Shown here in pieces: positions 33,704 to 43,330 of a DNA stretch of 64,000 nucleotides. How positions within the stretch are numbered: the first letter of the stretch is position 1; every line of letters begins with the position of its first letter. The notes below the pieces were generated by a model. It did not search any database. It saw only the letters and a program-made list of their open reading frames with translations, and had not been told where the DNA came from. The translations under genes and the position numbers were made by a program. The DNA comes from Granulicella mallensis MP5ACTX8 (GTDB lineage Bacteria > Acidobacteriota > Terriglobia > Terriglobales > Acidobacteriaceae): positions 558,001-622,000 of the forward strand of contig NC_016631.1 of NCBI RefSeq assembly GCF_000178955.2, read 5' to 3'.

Positions 33704-33979
33704 GTTCCGAGCATTAGTCAAGCGCTTTTCTATAACGGTTGCGGCTGGATTCAGACAAACCAGCGGCATTCTGTCGCACGGAATGGCAGGGCCATTCCGT
33801 GGAGCAGCGTTGCGTGCCAATTTTTCGAGTGCGGTTTTCCGCATTCGTTACAGAAGATGTTTGTGTGGAGACAAACGTTTGACTCGGGTGCTATGGAGCA
33901 ATACCTCTTCGGCTTAGCGGTTGCGGATTGGGTCCCATACGGAACGGGATAACAAACTTTGTCCCTATAAATTTTTCAC

Positions 33980-34009
33980 TTGCGCATTGCACAAAATTCA
34001 GAGTAGTGT
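33980..34009 (+). promoter_or_regulatory. Putative promoter P2 of the TonB receptor
   Basis: TTGCGC (33980-33985), 18 bases, TAGTGT (34004-34009), about 87 bases before the receptor start. It is part of a duplicated block of about 85 bases shared with the upstream copy, which continues downstream through gtca and cgctttt. Confidence 0.45.
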
Positions 34010-34095
34010 GTTTTTCGCTTCAGTCAACCGCTTTTGTAGAGAATTACGCGGTGTCGTTGTGCCTTGTTTCATGTTTCATTTTGAGGAGACCTGCC

Positions 34096-37000
34096 ATGTC
34101 GAAGTTTGTTCGTGTTCTTGGCTGTATGTTCATGCTGTTTGCTTTTTCGCTGATGGCCTCAGCGCAGTTGTCTACGTCTACTCTGTTTGGTACGGTTACG
34201 GACTCTACCGGTGCCGCTCTTCCCAAGGCGACGGTCACGATTACCCAGACGGACACCCAGTTTGTCCGCACGGTTGTGACCAACGATGCCGGAGAGTATC
34301 GCGCCGACTTCCTTCCGGTCGGACCTTACAAGGTGACTGTTTCGGCGAGCGGATTCAAGACCCTTGATCGCGAGGGGTTGACGCTGACCGTTACTGAAGA
34401 GGCAAAGCTGGATCTTTCCATGCAGGCGGGAGGCACCTCGCAGACGGTAGAGGTCACAGCCGACATCCCGTTGCTGAACACGGGTAACTCCGTACTGGGC
34501 CGAACAGTCGACAACGTCGAGATCGACAACCTTCCCCTGGTCGACCGCAATGTCTATACGCTGCTGGATTTAACGCCGGGTGTTCAGAACAACAACGCAG
34601 CGGGCAGTGGTGGTAATGGCGGCGTGATCAACCCGCTTGGCTATCCTGAGCAGCACGTCAAGATCAACGGTTCAACAGACTCGGGCGTAGGCCAGGTTGC
34701 GTATTACCTGGATGGCGGCTCGAACATGACCGGTGTTCGCAACACGGGCAACCCGCTGCCGAACCCGGATGCGATCAGCCAGTTCCGCGTGGACACCAAT
34801 AACTTCTCTGCGCAATTTGGCCGCAACTCGGCCGGTGTAGTTTCGGTACTGACGAAGTCGGGCTCCAACGACTTCCATGGTTCGGTCTTCGAGTTCTACC
34901 GCGATCGCAACTTCAACGCTACAACGCACCTCCAGTCATCGAAGACGCCCTACAATCAGCAGCGTTTCGGCTTCGTGCTGGGTGGTCCGGTGATTAAGAA
35001 CAAGCTCTTCTTCTTCGGGTCTTACGCGGGGTTCCGCTACATCTCGGATAACATCCTGACGACCACTGTACCCAGTGCGGCGATGGATGCCGGCAACTTC
35101 TCGGAGAACATTCCCACGACCCCCGTCCTGGCAGGACAGACGAACTGCACGGTCGCGGAGCAATCTTCGACGAAGTTCTGGGCCTGCAATCCCTATCGCT
35201 CCAAGACGGGCTCTGATCCTGCTTTTTACCCTGGCAATATCGTTCCTGTCTCGGATTTCGATCCTTCCATCGCCGCCATCCTCAAGGCTGGGCTTATTCC
35301 AACGCCTAACCCCTCACAGGCCTCTGACACCATCTATACCCGCCGCGACTTCAGCCCGTTCCGCGAGAAGACAGACGAGGAGCTCTACAAAGGCGACTAT
35401 CAGATGACGCTGAGACAGCGCCTGACGATGAGCTACTTCCACGAGACTGGCGACTTTGTCGTGAACCCATCCGGTAACAACATCCTGGGCTGGGTGGTCC
35501 ACGATTACAAGTTTGCGCAGCATGATGCCAACATCGCCCATACCTGGACGATCAGCAACAACACAGTGAACCAGTTGATGTTGAATTACACTCGCCTCAT
35601 CGGAGGCCGTGTGCCGTCGCCGGCCGAAAGTCTCGCGAACTACGGATCGAAGTTCGCGGAGCAGACGCCGTCCGGTACGATCTGCGGTGTACCGGCGCAG
35701 GCTGGTTGCTCGCGGCCGCAGCTCGCTCCCAGCGCCTGGTTTACAGCGGGCAACGCCATCACAGGACCTGTGACAGGTAGCAACGTGTACGCTATTCGCG
35801 ATGTTGTCAGCAGCACGCACGGCAAGCACACGCTTTACTACGGTGGTGAGGCCAACCGCGAAAACGACGCCCAGCAGACTACCCTCAACAACTATGGCGC
35901 CTTCGGCTTCACGAACCATACCAACACGGCGAACCGTTCTTCGGCTGCCATCACGGACTTCTTCTTCGGCTCCCCGAACTCGATGGAGCAGGACGTTCCG
36001 GTGTATGCCAATGCTAACTACTTCAACTATGGCCTGTTCTTCCAGGACGACTGGCGCGCTCTGCCGAGTCTAACGATCAACCTTGGCATCCGGTACGACA
36101 TCCAGACGACGCCGACCGATACGCAGCGCATGACCATGCAATTCGTCCCAGGCAAGCAGTCCACTGTCGCGCCTTCTCTGCCTCTCGGAATTCTGCTTCC
36201 GGGCGATCCGGGAGTACCGGCGGGTGGCGTTCCAACACGATATGATCACGTCTCGCCTCGCGTTGGTTTGGCCTGGCAGCCCTATCCGGGCGGCCACACG
36301 GTGATTCACGCTGCGGCCGGTATCTTCTACGGCTCGGTGGGTGGGAATCTCTTCACCTATCCGTCCAACGGCGAGCCATTCTCTGGCCGTCCTACCTTTA
36401 ACAATGTGATTCATATTAGCGATCCATACGCCACCGATCCCAAGGATTTCTGTGGCGGCGATGCAACCTGTATCGCTGGGGGAGTAGGCCATTCGCCTTA
36501 TCCCTTTATCTACGACTCCAAGAATCCGCAGTTTGTCGTAAAGCCAGCGGCGCTGATCACACTGGATCCGAACTTCCGCTGGCCGGAGATCTATCAGATC
36601 AATTTCGGCTTCCAGCAGCAGCTCACCAACAGCTTTGCCTTCTCGGGCAGTTACGTAGCCTCTCTCTCACGTAAGCTGCCGATTGAATGGGATATCAACT
36701 ACCCCACCTTCAACTTGAACGGCGCTGGAGCCTCCGGAGCCTCGTGCACCGATACGACCCTGAACTGCTCGTACGCTAACACCACCGCCACCGTCAATAA
36801 CCGCCGTCCCTTCAACCAGAAGAGCTATGCCGGCGGCTCAGCAGCGAATCCGATCCTCTCCAGCATCTCGCAGATTCAGTCTTCGGAAGGCGCCAACTAT
36901 AACGGCCTTCAGATTACGGCTCAACAGCGCGTCACGCATGGTTTCTCTATCCAGGGCTTCTATGTCTGGTCGAAGTCGTTGCAGAGTGAAGATCTGGATA

Positions 37001-37725
37001 CCACGGGCAATACCGGCAACAGCTCGAACACTGAAACAGAGGACCCGAGAAACAAGCGCCTCGACCGTCAGCGGTCGGACTTCGATCAGCGTCATATTGT
37101 GGCCATCTCGTTTGTGTACAAGCCACAGTACGGTGTCTCCAGCAAAGTGGTTCGCCAGATTGTCAATGGCTGGACGGTCACATCGATCATCCAATTGCAG
37201 AGCGGCAATCCCATCAACATCACCACCGGCTCGGACAATAACGCCGATGGCGTGTCGAACGACCGTCCGAATCTGGCACCCGGCGTTATGCGTGCGCATG
37301 TCAAAGATAACGGCCATTCGCGCGCGGCCATGATGCAGCAGTGGGTTGATTATTCGCAGTTCTGCGTGGCCAACGCCGCGTTGAATGGGATTCCCGCCTG
37401 CCCACAGAACGGTGCTGGCCCAGCCAACTCCGATGGAACCGTTCGCCAGAACGCGTTGGACGGACCTGGACGCCGTGCTGTCGCAGCATCGCTCTTCCGT
37501 GATTTTTCGATCACGGATCGCGTGAAGTTCCAGCTACGCGGCGAGGCAGAGAACGTCTTCAATCTCACGAACCTGCCGAACCCGACCCTTACGCTGAGCT
37601 CGGGTATTCCTCCGGGTCCCGGCAATCCGACCGCTACGGGATCATTCGGCAGAATCAACGGCTCTGTCAGTGGCGGCACCTTCGGCAATCGTGTCCTTCA
37701 GGTAGGTGGTCGCATCTTGTTCTAA
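34096..37725 (+). CDS. Oar-like TonB-dependent outer membrane receptor
   Basis: The 1209-residue protein starts at ATG 34096 behind GAGGAG. It has a signal peptide (cleavage after ASAQ), then a carboxypeptidase-regulatory-like beta domain (STLFGTVTDSTGAALPKATV to about residue 105), a plug domain (YYLDGGSNMTG; SGSNDFHGSVFEFYRDRNF) and a large beta-barrel ending in an aromatic residue (VGGRILF). Acidobacteria have many of these receptors, thought to take up plant-derived or other complex compounds with TonB energy. No partner SusD exists here. The substrate is unknown. Confidence 0.93.
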   Translation: MSKFVRVLGCMFMLFAFSLMASAQLSTSTLFGTVTDSTGAALPKATVTITQTDTQFVRTVVTNDAGEYRADFLPVGPYKVTVSASGFKTLDREGLTLTVTEEAKLDLSMQAGGTSQTVEVTADIPLLNTGNSVLGRTVDNVEIDNLPLVDRNVYTLLDLTPGVQNNNAAGSGGNGGVINPLGYPEQHVKINGSTDSGVGQVAYYLDGGSNMTGVRNTGNPLPNPDAISQFRVDTNNFSAQFGRNSAGVVSVLTKSGSNDFHGSVFEFYRDRNFNATTHLQSSKTPYNQQRFGFVLGGPVIKNKLFFFGSYAGFRYISDNILTTTVPSAAMDAGNFSENIPTTPVLAGQTNCTVAEQSSTKFWACNPYRSKTGSDPAFYPGNIVPVSDFDPSIAAILKAGLIPTPNPSQASDTIYTRRDFSPFREKTDEELYKGDYQMTLRQRLTMSYFHETGDFVVNPSGNNILGWVVHDYKFAQHDANIAHTWTISNNTVNQLMLNYTRLIGGRVPSPAESLANYGSKFAEQTPSGTICGVPAQAGCSRPQLAPSAWFTAGNAITGPVTGSNVYAIRDVVSSTHGKHTLYYGGEANRENDAQQTTLNNYGAFGFTNHTNTANRSSAAITDFFFGSPNSMEQDVPVYANANYFNYGLFFQDDWRALPSLTINLGIRYDIQTTPTDTQRMTMQFVPGKQSTVAPSLPLGILLPGDPGVPAGGVPTRYDHVSPRVGLAWQPYPGGHTVIHAAAGIFYGSVGGNLFTYPSNGEPFSGRPTFNNVIHISDPYATDPKDFCGGDATCIAGGVGHSPYPFIYDSKNPQFVVKPAALITLDPNFRWPEIYQINFGFQQQLTNSFAFSGSYVASLSRKLPIEWDINYPTFNLNGAGASGASCTDTTLNCSYANTTATVNNRRPFNQKSYAGGSAANPILSSISQIQSSEGANYNGLQITAQQRVTHGFSIQGFYVWSKSLQSEDLDTTGNTGNSSNTETEDPRNKRLDRQRSDFDQRHIVAISFVYKPQYGVSSKVVRQIVNGWTVTSIIQLQSGNPINITTGSDNNADGVSNDRPNLAPGVMRAHVKDNGHSRAAMMQQWVDYSQFCVANAALNGIPACPQNGAGPANSDGTVRQNALDGPGRRAVAASLFRDFSITDRVKFQLRGEAENVFNLTNLPNPTLTLSSGIPPGPGNPTATGSFGRINGSVSGGTFGNRVLQVGGRILF

Positions 37726-37746
37726 CCCTTAACCCGCAACAAGCAG

Positions 37747-37780
37747 ACAGGCGGCGAGATTTTCTCGCCGCCTGTTGTGT
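37747..37780 (+). terminator. Terminator-like hairpin after the TonB receptor
   Basis: A 13-base-pair stem (acaggcggcgaga with its complement) with a 3-base loop, followed by ttgtgtctt. The T-run is weak, but the stem is strong and lies 21 bases after the stop codon. Confidence 0.65.
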
Positions 37781-37863
37781 CTTGGAAGAGTGCTTAGAAA
37801 GGACCACTACTTTTTAGAAATATGCAAGACAGGTATGCAATCAAACGCTTATCCTCAGGGCCT

Positions 37864-39432
37864 ATGCGTAACTACTCTCTTCGCACCGCTTTGATTCTCC
37901 CTCTGACGTTTGTCCTGTCTGCTATGGCTCCGGCGATGCTGGGCCAGACTGAGCAAGCGGCTCCGACCCCAGAATCTACGCTGCACGTCACCTCGCGGCT
38001 GGTGGTGTTGGACGTGGTGGTGATCGATTCGGCCGGACACTTTGTTCCGAATCTCGACCGCTCGCAGTTCACGGTGACCGAGGATAAGGTGCCGCAGACG
38101 ATCCGTAACTTCGATCCGCCGTCGGGGCATGAGATGCCTCCGGGATCGGCGGCGAGGCTGGTCGTGAACAGCAGTGCCGACCTGCCGAAGATCGGCAATG
38201 CCCCGGTAAACATCCTGGTGTTCGACGAGGTGAACACGCCCTTTCATCATCTCGCTTACGCGCGCCAGATGATGGAGAAGTATCTCCAGGCGCAGCCGGA
38301 GGTGCTGCCCGTGCCGACTCTGTTTGTGGCGGCTGGTTCGATGAAGATTGCTGTGCTGCACGACTACACGCAGAGCCGCGCCGACCTGCTCGAAAGCATC
38401 AAGAAACATACGAGCGACCTGGATTTTACGACCGTGATGAACAGCCTGAATGGTGGCAACGGCGGAGCGGACAACGGCATGGTAAAGACCCTTGGTGCGC
38501 TGACGCAGATTGCGGAGAGCGTGCGCGGGGTGCCAGGCAGAAAGAACATCATCTGGGTAGGCACGGGCTATGGCAAGGCCGGCGACCTGAACAATATGAG
38601 CCAGTCGGATTACGACAGGGTGCTGGCTGCTATTCAGCGCGTGACCGATCGTATGCTGGCAGCGCGCGTGACGCTATACACGATCGACCCGGAGGGTACG
38701 GCGGCGGCCGATCCGGGGAATGCGCAACAGATCGATCCCACGGCGATGGGCGGAGCGACTGGATCGTATGGCGACAATATGGCCTTCGAGAGCTTTGCTA
38801 CCGCGACCGGCGGTCGTGTGATCGGCGGACGAAACGATCTGGAGTCGCAGATCGCGCAGGTCTCGATGGAAGGCACGGAGTACTACACGCTGGCCTATGC
38901 GCCGACGAGCACGAGCGGTGCGACCCGACCTTATCGCAGGATTCGTGTGACGATGAAGGACCCTTCGCTGCGGGTGATTACGCGGGAGGGCTACTTCGGC
39001 GGCGATGCGCCGGTGGCAGCGGTTGCGCCGAACAAGGCGAAACAGTCCACCGATTTGAAGTTTGATCTGCTGAGTGCGGCAAAAACTACTCTGGTTTACA
39101 GCGGTCTGCATGTCGACGCTACGCCGGGCAAGAATGGCTACACGCTGCTAGTGAATGCCAACGATCTGCACTTTGCGGAACAGCCGGATGGCTCCCGGTT
39201 AGCCGAGGTAACAGTGATCGAGGTCTGCTATGCCGCCAAGGGCAAGGAGCTGGCCCAGCATGCCGCGGAGTTGAAGGAGCGGCTGGAGGCCAGCGACCAG
39301 ATCGGCATCGGCCCTTCCTCGCGCGTGGGGTTCTCCTTCCCATTCCTGACTCCGATGGGTACGGCGAGTATTCGATTTGTCATGCGCGATGCGGCGACAG
39401 GGACTCTGGGCTCAGCGAACGTGAAGCCGTAA
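37864..39432 (+). CDS. Secreted VWFA-related protein (acidobacterial type)
   Basis: The 522-residue protein starts at 37864 with a signal peptide (cleavage near LGQT). A beta-sandwich-like section with VVVIDSAGHFVPNLDRSQFTV is followed by a von Willebrand factor A-like domain (ILVFDEVNTPFHHLAYARQM onward; the MIDAS-type DxSxS is not intact). A tail includes EYYTLAYAPTSTSGATRPYR, typical of the family annotated as VWFA-related Acidobacterial domain. Such proteins are abundant and secreted in this phylum, but their function is not established. It follows the TonB receptor on the same strand, with a hairpin between. Confidence 0.85.
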   Translation: MRNYSLRTALILPLTFVLSAMAPAMLGQTEQAAPTPESTLHVTSRLVVLDVVVIDSAGHFVPNLDRSQFTVTEDKVPQTIRNFDPPSGHEMPPGSAARLVVNSSADLPKIGNAPVNILVFDEVNTPFHHLAYARQMMEKYLQAQPEVLPVPTLFVAAGSMKIAVLHDYTQSRADLLESIKKHTSDLDFTTVMNSLNGGNGGADNGMVKTLGALTQIAESVRGVPGRKNIIWVGTGYGKAGDLNNMSQSDYDRVLAAIQRVTDRMLAARVTLYTIDPEGTAAADPGNAQQIDPTAMGGATGSYGDNMAFESFATATGGRVIGGRNDLESQIAQVSMEGTEYYTLAYAPTSTSGATRPYRRIRVTMKDPSLRVITREGYFGGDAPVAAVAPNKAKQSTDLKFDLLSAAKTTLVYSGLHVDATPGKNGYTLLVNANDLHFAEQPDGSRLAEVTVIEVCYAAKGKELAQHAAELKERLEASDQIGIGPSSRVGFSFPFLTPMGTASIRFVMRDAATGTLGSANVKP

Positions 39433-39466
39433 TCTGGTTCGCTGAGCCCGAGCACTAGGCTGAGGC

Positions 39467-39862
39467 CTATTCTTTCGCGATGCAATCAATTTCTACGAGC
39501 GCATCTTTGGGGAGCGCGGCCACCTGTACGGTCGAACGTGCGGGGGCGACGACGCCTTCGGGGGCAAAGTAGCGCGCATAGATGGCGTTCATTGCGGCGA
39601 AGTCTTTCATGTCCTTGAGAAAGACAGTGGTCTTGATGACGTGTGTGAGGTCGATACCGGCTTCGCCGAGTACGGCCTTCAGGTTTTCGAGCACACGGGT
39701 TGTCTGCTCGGTAATGCCGCCGGAGACCAGGTCGCCCGTGGCGGGGTCGATGGGAATCTGGCCGGAGGTATAGATCGTGTCGCCCACGCGTACTGCCTGG
39801 GAGTATGGGCCGATGGCGGCGGGAGCGTCTTTCGTCGAGATGGCGGTCTTGTTCTGTGACAT
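39467..39862 (-). CDS. ridA: RidA family protein (enamine/imine deaminase)
   Basis: The 131-residue protein starts at MSQNKTAISTKDAPAAIGPY; the frame further upstream is not conserved. It has the RidA signatures GDTIYTSGQIPIDPATGDLV and AARSTVQV-like APARSTVQVAALPKDALVEI, with the substrate-binding Arg in the latter. RidA trimers hydrolyse reactive 2-aminoacrylate-type imines made by PLP enzymes such as IscS-class and dehydratases. It is convergent with the VWFA-related gene. Confidence 0.93.
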   Translation of the reverse strand: MSQNKTAISTKDAPAAIGPYSQAVRVGDTIYTSGQIPIDPATGDLVSGGITEQTTRVLENLKAVLGEAGIDLTHVIKTTVFLKDMKDFAAMNAIYARYFAPEGVVAPARSTVQVAALPKDALVEIDCIAKE

Positions 39863-39972
39863 GGTTGGATTGTGCCCTTTGGCGCAGTGTGCATGCAAGC
39901 CGATGATTTTCTCGAATTGTGACACTGGGACGGCTATGAAATCGAATAGTATTCCTGTGGGAGAAAAACCAC

Positions 39973-40380
39973 ATGGGATTGCTCGATTCATTAGAAGGTA
40001 TGGCGGCGTCTGCTATGACCAATAGCGGCAGCGATCAGGCGAAGGTAGCGGGTGGATTGATGCAGGCCCTTCAGGAGCATCCCGAAGGCGTGCAGGCGAT
40101 TCTCAACGGCTTTCAAAACAATGGCATGGCTGGGCACGTTGAGCAGTGGGCCAGCGGAGCCCTGCAGACGGCGACGCCAGAGCAGGTGCAGACCGGACTT
40201 GGCGGTACGGGTTTGATCGAGGCGACTGCGGAGAAGGCAGGCGTTTCACCGCAGATGGCGCAGACCATCCTGGCGACAGTGATGCCGATGGTGATCTCGC
40301 ACTTCGCTCCGAACGGCCAGGCGCCGGAGCAGAGCCAGTTCAGCGGACTGGCAGGGCAGTTGTTGCAGAAGTTTCTGTAA
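39973..40380 (+). CDS. YidB-like (DUF937) protein
   Basis: The 135-residue protein is Gln/Ala/Gly-rich with helices and the pattern GLLDSLEGMAAS, VEQWASGALQTATPEQVQTGLG and AEKAGVSPQMAQTILATVMP, characteristic of DUF937/YidB. No enzymatic role is known for the family. It has no signal peptide. A strong terminator follows. Confidence 0.82.
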   Translation: MGLLDSLEGMAASAMTNSGSDQAKVAGGLMQALQEHPEGVQAILNGFQNNGMAGHVEQWASGALQTATPEQVQTGLGGTGLIEATAEKAGVSPQMAQTILATVMPMVISHFAPNGQAPEQSQFSGLAGQLLQKFL

Positions 40381-40399
40381 GAGTTTTATGGAACGAGAA

Positions 40400-40426
40400 G
40401 GGCGGGGATCAGTCCCCGCCCTTTTT
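40400..40426. terminator. Rho-independent terminator
   Basis: The stem gggcgggga / tccccgccc with a 4-base loop and TTTTT follows the YidB-like gene by about 20 bases. It lies between convergent genes and could work for the plus strand mainly. Confidence 0.88.
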
Positions 40427-40443
40427 CTGTCTATCCGCGCCGA

Positions 40444-41577
40444 TCAGGTATTTGAATCGGGTTCGGGGTTCGAGTCCGGCTCCTGTGCGGGCGACGGCGG
40501 AGCTTCAGCGGGTTGAGCGGGTGGGTAATGCCCTGAATAATCTCCAGGTGGAACGCCGGGATACGCATACATCGGCGGTGGCAACAGTGGTTCGAGGTAT
40601 TGGCCGACCAGCGGATAGCGGCCCCCAAGGAAGTACAGTGCATAGGCCTGCAGGAAGGTGTGGAGATAGCCGAGTGCCATGATGACGGCCCCTACCAGCA
40701 GGACAAAGAGGATGATGCCCAGGACTACCCAGCCGGCGATCATCAGGACGTGGCCGCCGGTCCCTGCATGATGCAACACAGCCCACAGAACAACCCCGAG
40801 ACCACCCAGTGGGATGAGCGCGATCAGCAATCCGAAGAACAGGGCCATTTCAAAGATTAAGGCTCCTGCAAACGCCAATAAAACGCGCATGACAAGGTAG
40901 AGAAACATCTGGCCGGGTTCGGCGCGGACGAGGCTGACGACGCGGCGTACGGTCTCTGTGAGAGAGGTGCCCTCCAAAGCCATGAAGGGCAATCCAAAGT
41001 CGTGCAGCAGTGTATAGCCTGCGCCTATGACAATCAGGACCGCAAAGATTGCGAGGCCGAATCCAAAAATCGCGAGAAAGAAGCCGGCGAAGTTCTGCGG
41101 CTCCATGCTGGCTCCAGACCCAAAGGCATGGATGAGGTGGAGAATTATTGGGATGAGGAGCGGCGCGATACACAGCAGTGCGATGGCGAAGAAGGCCAGC
41201 TTCAACCCCATCCAGTACCAGGTGGCACGGCCATAGCGCCGCCAGATCGGTGCGACTGTGGTGTCGCGGCGCAGCACGATCTCAAAGAGTACAAACTGCA
41301 GTCGAGAGCCCAGATAGAAAAGGGCAAGTGCAATCAAGGAAGCGATGCCGCCGATGACAAGAAGCACGGCGAAGAGAGAGGCGGAGATCGCTGGTGACAG
41401 GCCGGGTAGATGGTCTCGTCCTGGGTAGGGACTTGAAAAACTGCCGCCTCCCACATTGGCGAAGAAGGCGACCGCACTGATCTTGAGCAGCAGACGCCAG
41501 CTGCGTGGCGCGATCAGCAGACGGCGTGTGTGGTTCCAGGCAGGAGCGATAGCGTCGACGGCGGAGAGTGGCCGCAT
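40444..41577 (-). CDS. Integral membrane protein, unknown function
   Basis: The 377-residue protein has about six transmembrane helices, including FYLGSRLQFVLFEIVLRR, the segment around residues 120-145, and the Leu/Gly-rich helices at residues 165-190 and 220-310. The last 40 residues are Pro/Glu/Ser-rich (GHYPPAQPAEAPPSP) and soluble. The repeated pattern of long helix pairs around short amphipathic stretches resembles glycerophosphodiester-phosphodiesterase membrane domains, but I cannot assign a family. It is upstream of no obvious operon partner. Confidence 0.6.
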   Translation of the reverse strand: MRPLSAVDAIAPAWNHTRRLLIAPRSWRLLLKISAVAFFANVGGGSFSSPYPGRDHLPGLSPAISASLFAVLLVIGGIASLIALALFYLGSRLQFVLFEIVLRRDTTVAPIWRRYGRATWYWMGLKLAFFAIALLCIAPLLIPIILHLIHAFGSGASMEPQNFAGFFLAIFGFGLAIFAVLIVIGAGYTLLHDFGLPFMALEGTSLTETVRRVVSLVRAEPGQMFLYLVMRVLLAFAGALIFEMALFFGLLIALIPLGGLGVVLWAVLHHAGTGGHVLMIAGWVVLGIILFVLLVGAVIMALGYLHTFLQAYALYFLGGRYPLVGQYLEPLLPPPMYAYPGVPPGDYSGHYPPAQPAEAPPSPAQEPDSNPEPDSNT

Positions 41578-41639
41578 GCTGCACCTCGGTGGAAAGTCTT
41601 GTAAGGAAGGCTACCGCACCGGACGGGATTTGAGCGTTA

Positions 41640-43001
41640 TTATTTTGCCAGCCACGTATCCCACGCTTCCAGCGCGCGTTCGCACTGAATGCGGTGGCGC
41701 TCTTTCTTGTCGCGAATCTTCTTGCGCAGCTCTTCTTCGAGCGGCGGCAGCAGGTCGAAGGTGATATTCGCGGGCTGGAATTTCTTATGCTCGGCGTGGG
41801 TAATGTAGTAACTCAGAGAGCCGTTTGCGGTGAGTCGCGGCGCGGGTTCGGGCTGTTCGCCACGAGCCAGTGCGGCGGCATAGCGCCCCGCGAGCAGGCC
41901 CGAGGCGATGGACTCGGTATAGCCCTCAATGCCGGAGAGTTGGCCCGCGATCAGGATTCCGGGATGGGCTTTGAGCTGGAGGGTCTCTGTGAGCAGCGAG
42001 GGTGCGTGGAGGTAGGTGTTGCGGTGGATCTGGCCGTAGCGCAGGAAGGTGGCGTGTTCAAGGCCGGGGATCATGCGCAGAACGCGCGCCTGTTCGCCGT
42101 ACTTCAGGGAATTTTGAAAACCGACGAGGTTGTAGCTGTCGGCGCGGAGGTTCTCTTGCCGCAGTTGCACGGCGGCGTAGGGCCAGCGGCCCGTCTTGGG
42201 ATTGGTAAGTCCTGCAGGCTTCATCGGACCGAAGCGAAGCGTGTCGCGGCCACGGCGGGCGGTCTCTTCGATAGGGAGACAGCCTTCGAAGTACTGCAAC
42301 TTCTCCGGCGCTGCGGTGACGCTGCCGTCCGTGGGAAGTTGCTCCCAGGCCTTCTGCTCGATTTTTTCGGCGGTGGCGAGGGCGTCCATGAAGGCTTCGT
42401 ATTCTTCTTTGGTGAAGGGGCAGTTGATGTAGTCGGCGGTGCCCTTGTCCCAGCGCGCGGCGAAGTAGACCTTGTCCATGTCGATGGTGCTGGCGTCGAC
42501 GATGGGCGAGATGCTGTCGTAGAAGGCGAGATGCTCTGCGCCGGTGAGGCGCTGGAGCTCTGCGGCGAGGGGTGAACTGGTGAGGGGGCCGCTGGCGAGG
42601 ATCGTGATCGTGTCGGCGTTGTTTTCGTCGAGGTGCGTAATCTCTTCGCGGCGGACGGTGATGCGCGGGTGCTGTTCGATCAGCTCCGCCACGCGGCGCG
42701 AGAACTCGGTGCGATCGACGGCGAGCGCGTGGCCTGCGGGCACGGCGCTGGCATCGGCGGCCTGCAGCAGGAACGAGCCTGCGCGGCGCATCTCCTGTTT
42801 GAGCAGCCAGGGCGCGGTGTTTTCGCTCTCGGACTTGAGGGAGTTGGAGCAGACGAGCTCCGCGAAATCGGAGGTCTGATGGGCTTCGGTGGAGCGCACG
42901 GGGCGCATCTCGGAGAGGGTGACGTCGCAGCCTGCGTTGGCTGCCTGGAGTGCGGCTTCGGGGCCGGCAAGGCCGCCGCCGATGATGTGGATCTTCTTCA
43001 T
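41640..43001 (-). CDS. trmFO: Methylenetetrahydrofolate-tRNA-(uracil-5-)-methyltransferase TrmFO
   Basis: The 453-residue flavoprotein begins with the FAD-binding KIHIIGGGLAGPEAALQAA and continues with EMRPVRSTEAHQTSDFAELV and CSNSLKSE, which identify TrmFO rather than the related GidA/MnmG. It makes 5-methyluridine at position 54 in the T-loop of tRNA with methylenetetrahydrofolate as carbon donor. The C-terminus ends LEAWDTWLAK as in the family. A MITE-like element lies 46 bases upstream of the start. Confidence 0.95.
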   Translation of the reverse strand: MKKIHIIGGGLAGPEAALQAANAGCDVTLSEMRPVRSTEAHQTSDFAELVCSNSLKSESENTAPWLLKQEMRRAGSFLLQAADASAVPAGHALAVDRTEFSRRVAELIEQHPRITVRREEITHLDENNADTITILASGPLTSSPLAAELQRLTGAEHLAFYDSISPIVDASTIDMDKVYFAARWDKGTADYINCPFTKEEYEAFMDALATAEKIEQKAWEQLPTDGSVTAAPEKLQYFEGCLPIEETARRGRDTLRFGPMKPAGLTNPKTGRWPYAAVQLRQENLRADSYNLVGFQNSLKYGEQARVLRMIPGLEHATFLRYGQIHRNTYLHAPSLLTETLQLKAHPGILIAGQLSGIEGYTESIASGLLAGRYAAALARGEQPEPAPRLTANGSLSYYITHAEHKKFQPANITFDLLPPLEEELRKKIRDKKERHRIQCERALEAWDTWLAK

Positions 43002-43046
43002 GTCTCTTTAGGTTACGGCAGATGGAGCCACGACGTTTTGTTCACG

Positions 43047-43293
43047 TCCCCACAGAGACGTCATCCTGAGCGAAGCGTCCCGGCCTTTGGGGACGCGGAG
43101 TCGAAGGACCCCGAAGGTTGCAATCTTACCCATGCCTTTCACACCTTTTCTACCTCAAGCGCTCGAGCCTGAACTGTTGTGGTGGAAAAGGTCCTGGCAT
43201 TATGGGGGAGATCAAATCCCTCGGGGTCCTTCGACTTCGCACCTCGCAAAAAGCGCGAGGCGCTACGCTCAGGATGACGATTCAGTGGGGGTG
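43047..43293. repeat. MITE-like element, family D copy 1
   Basis: A 247-base non-coding element with imperfect terminal inverted repeats of about 30 bases (ccccacagagacgtcatcct at the left; aggatgacgattcagtgggg at the right) and an inner pair around ggaccccgaagg / ccctcggggtcc. Its reverse complement aligns along the full length with 60864-61108. No gene is seen in the 329-base gap between trmFO and the GNAT gene. Confidence 0.9.
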
Positions 43294-43330
43294 TGAGGAA
43301 GAACTATGGACAGGTCGATCTTGGTTTGAG

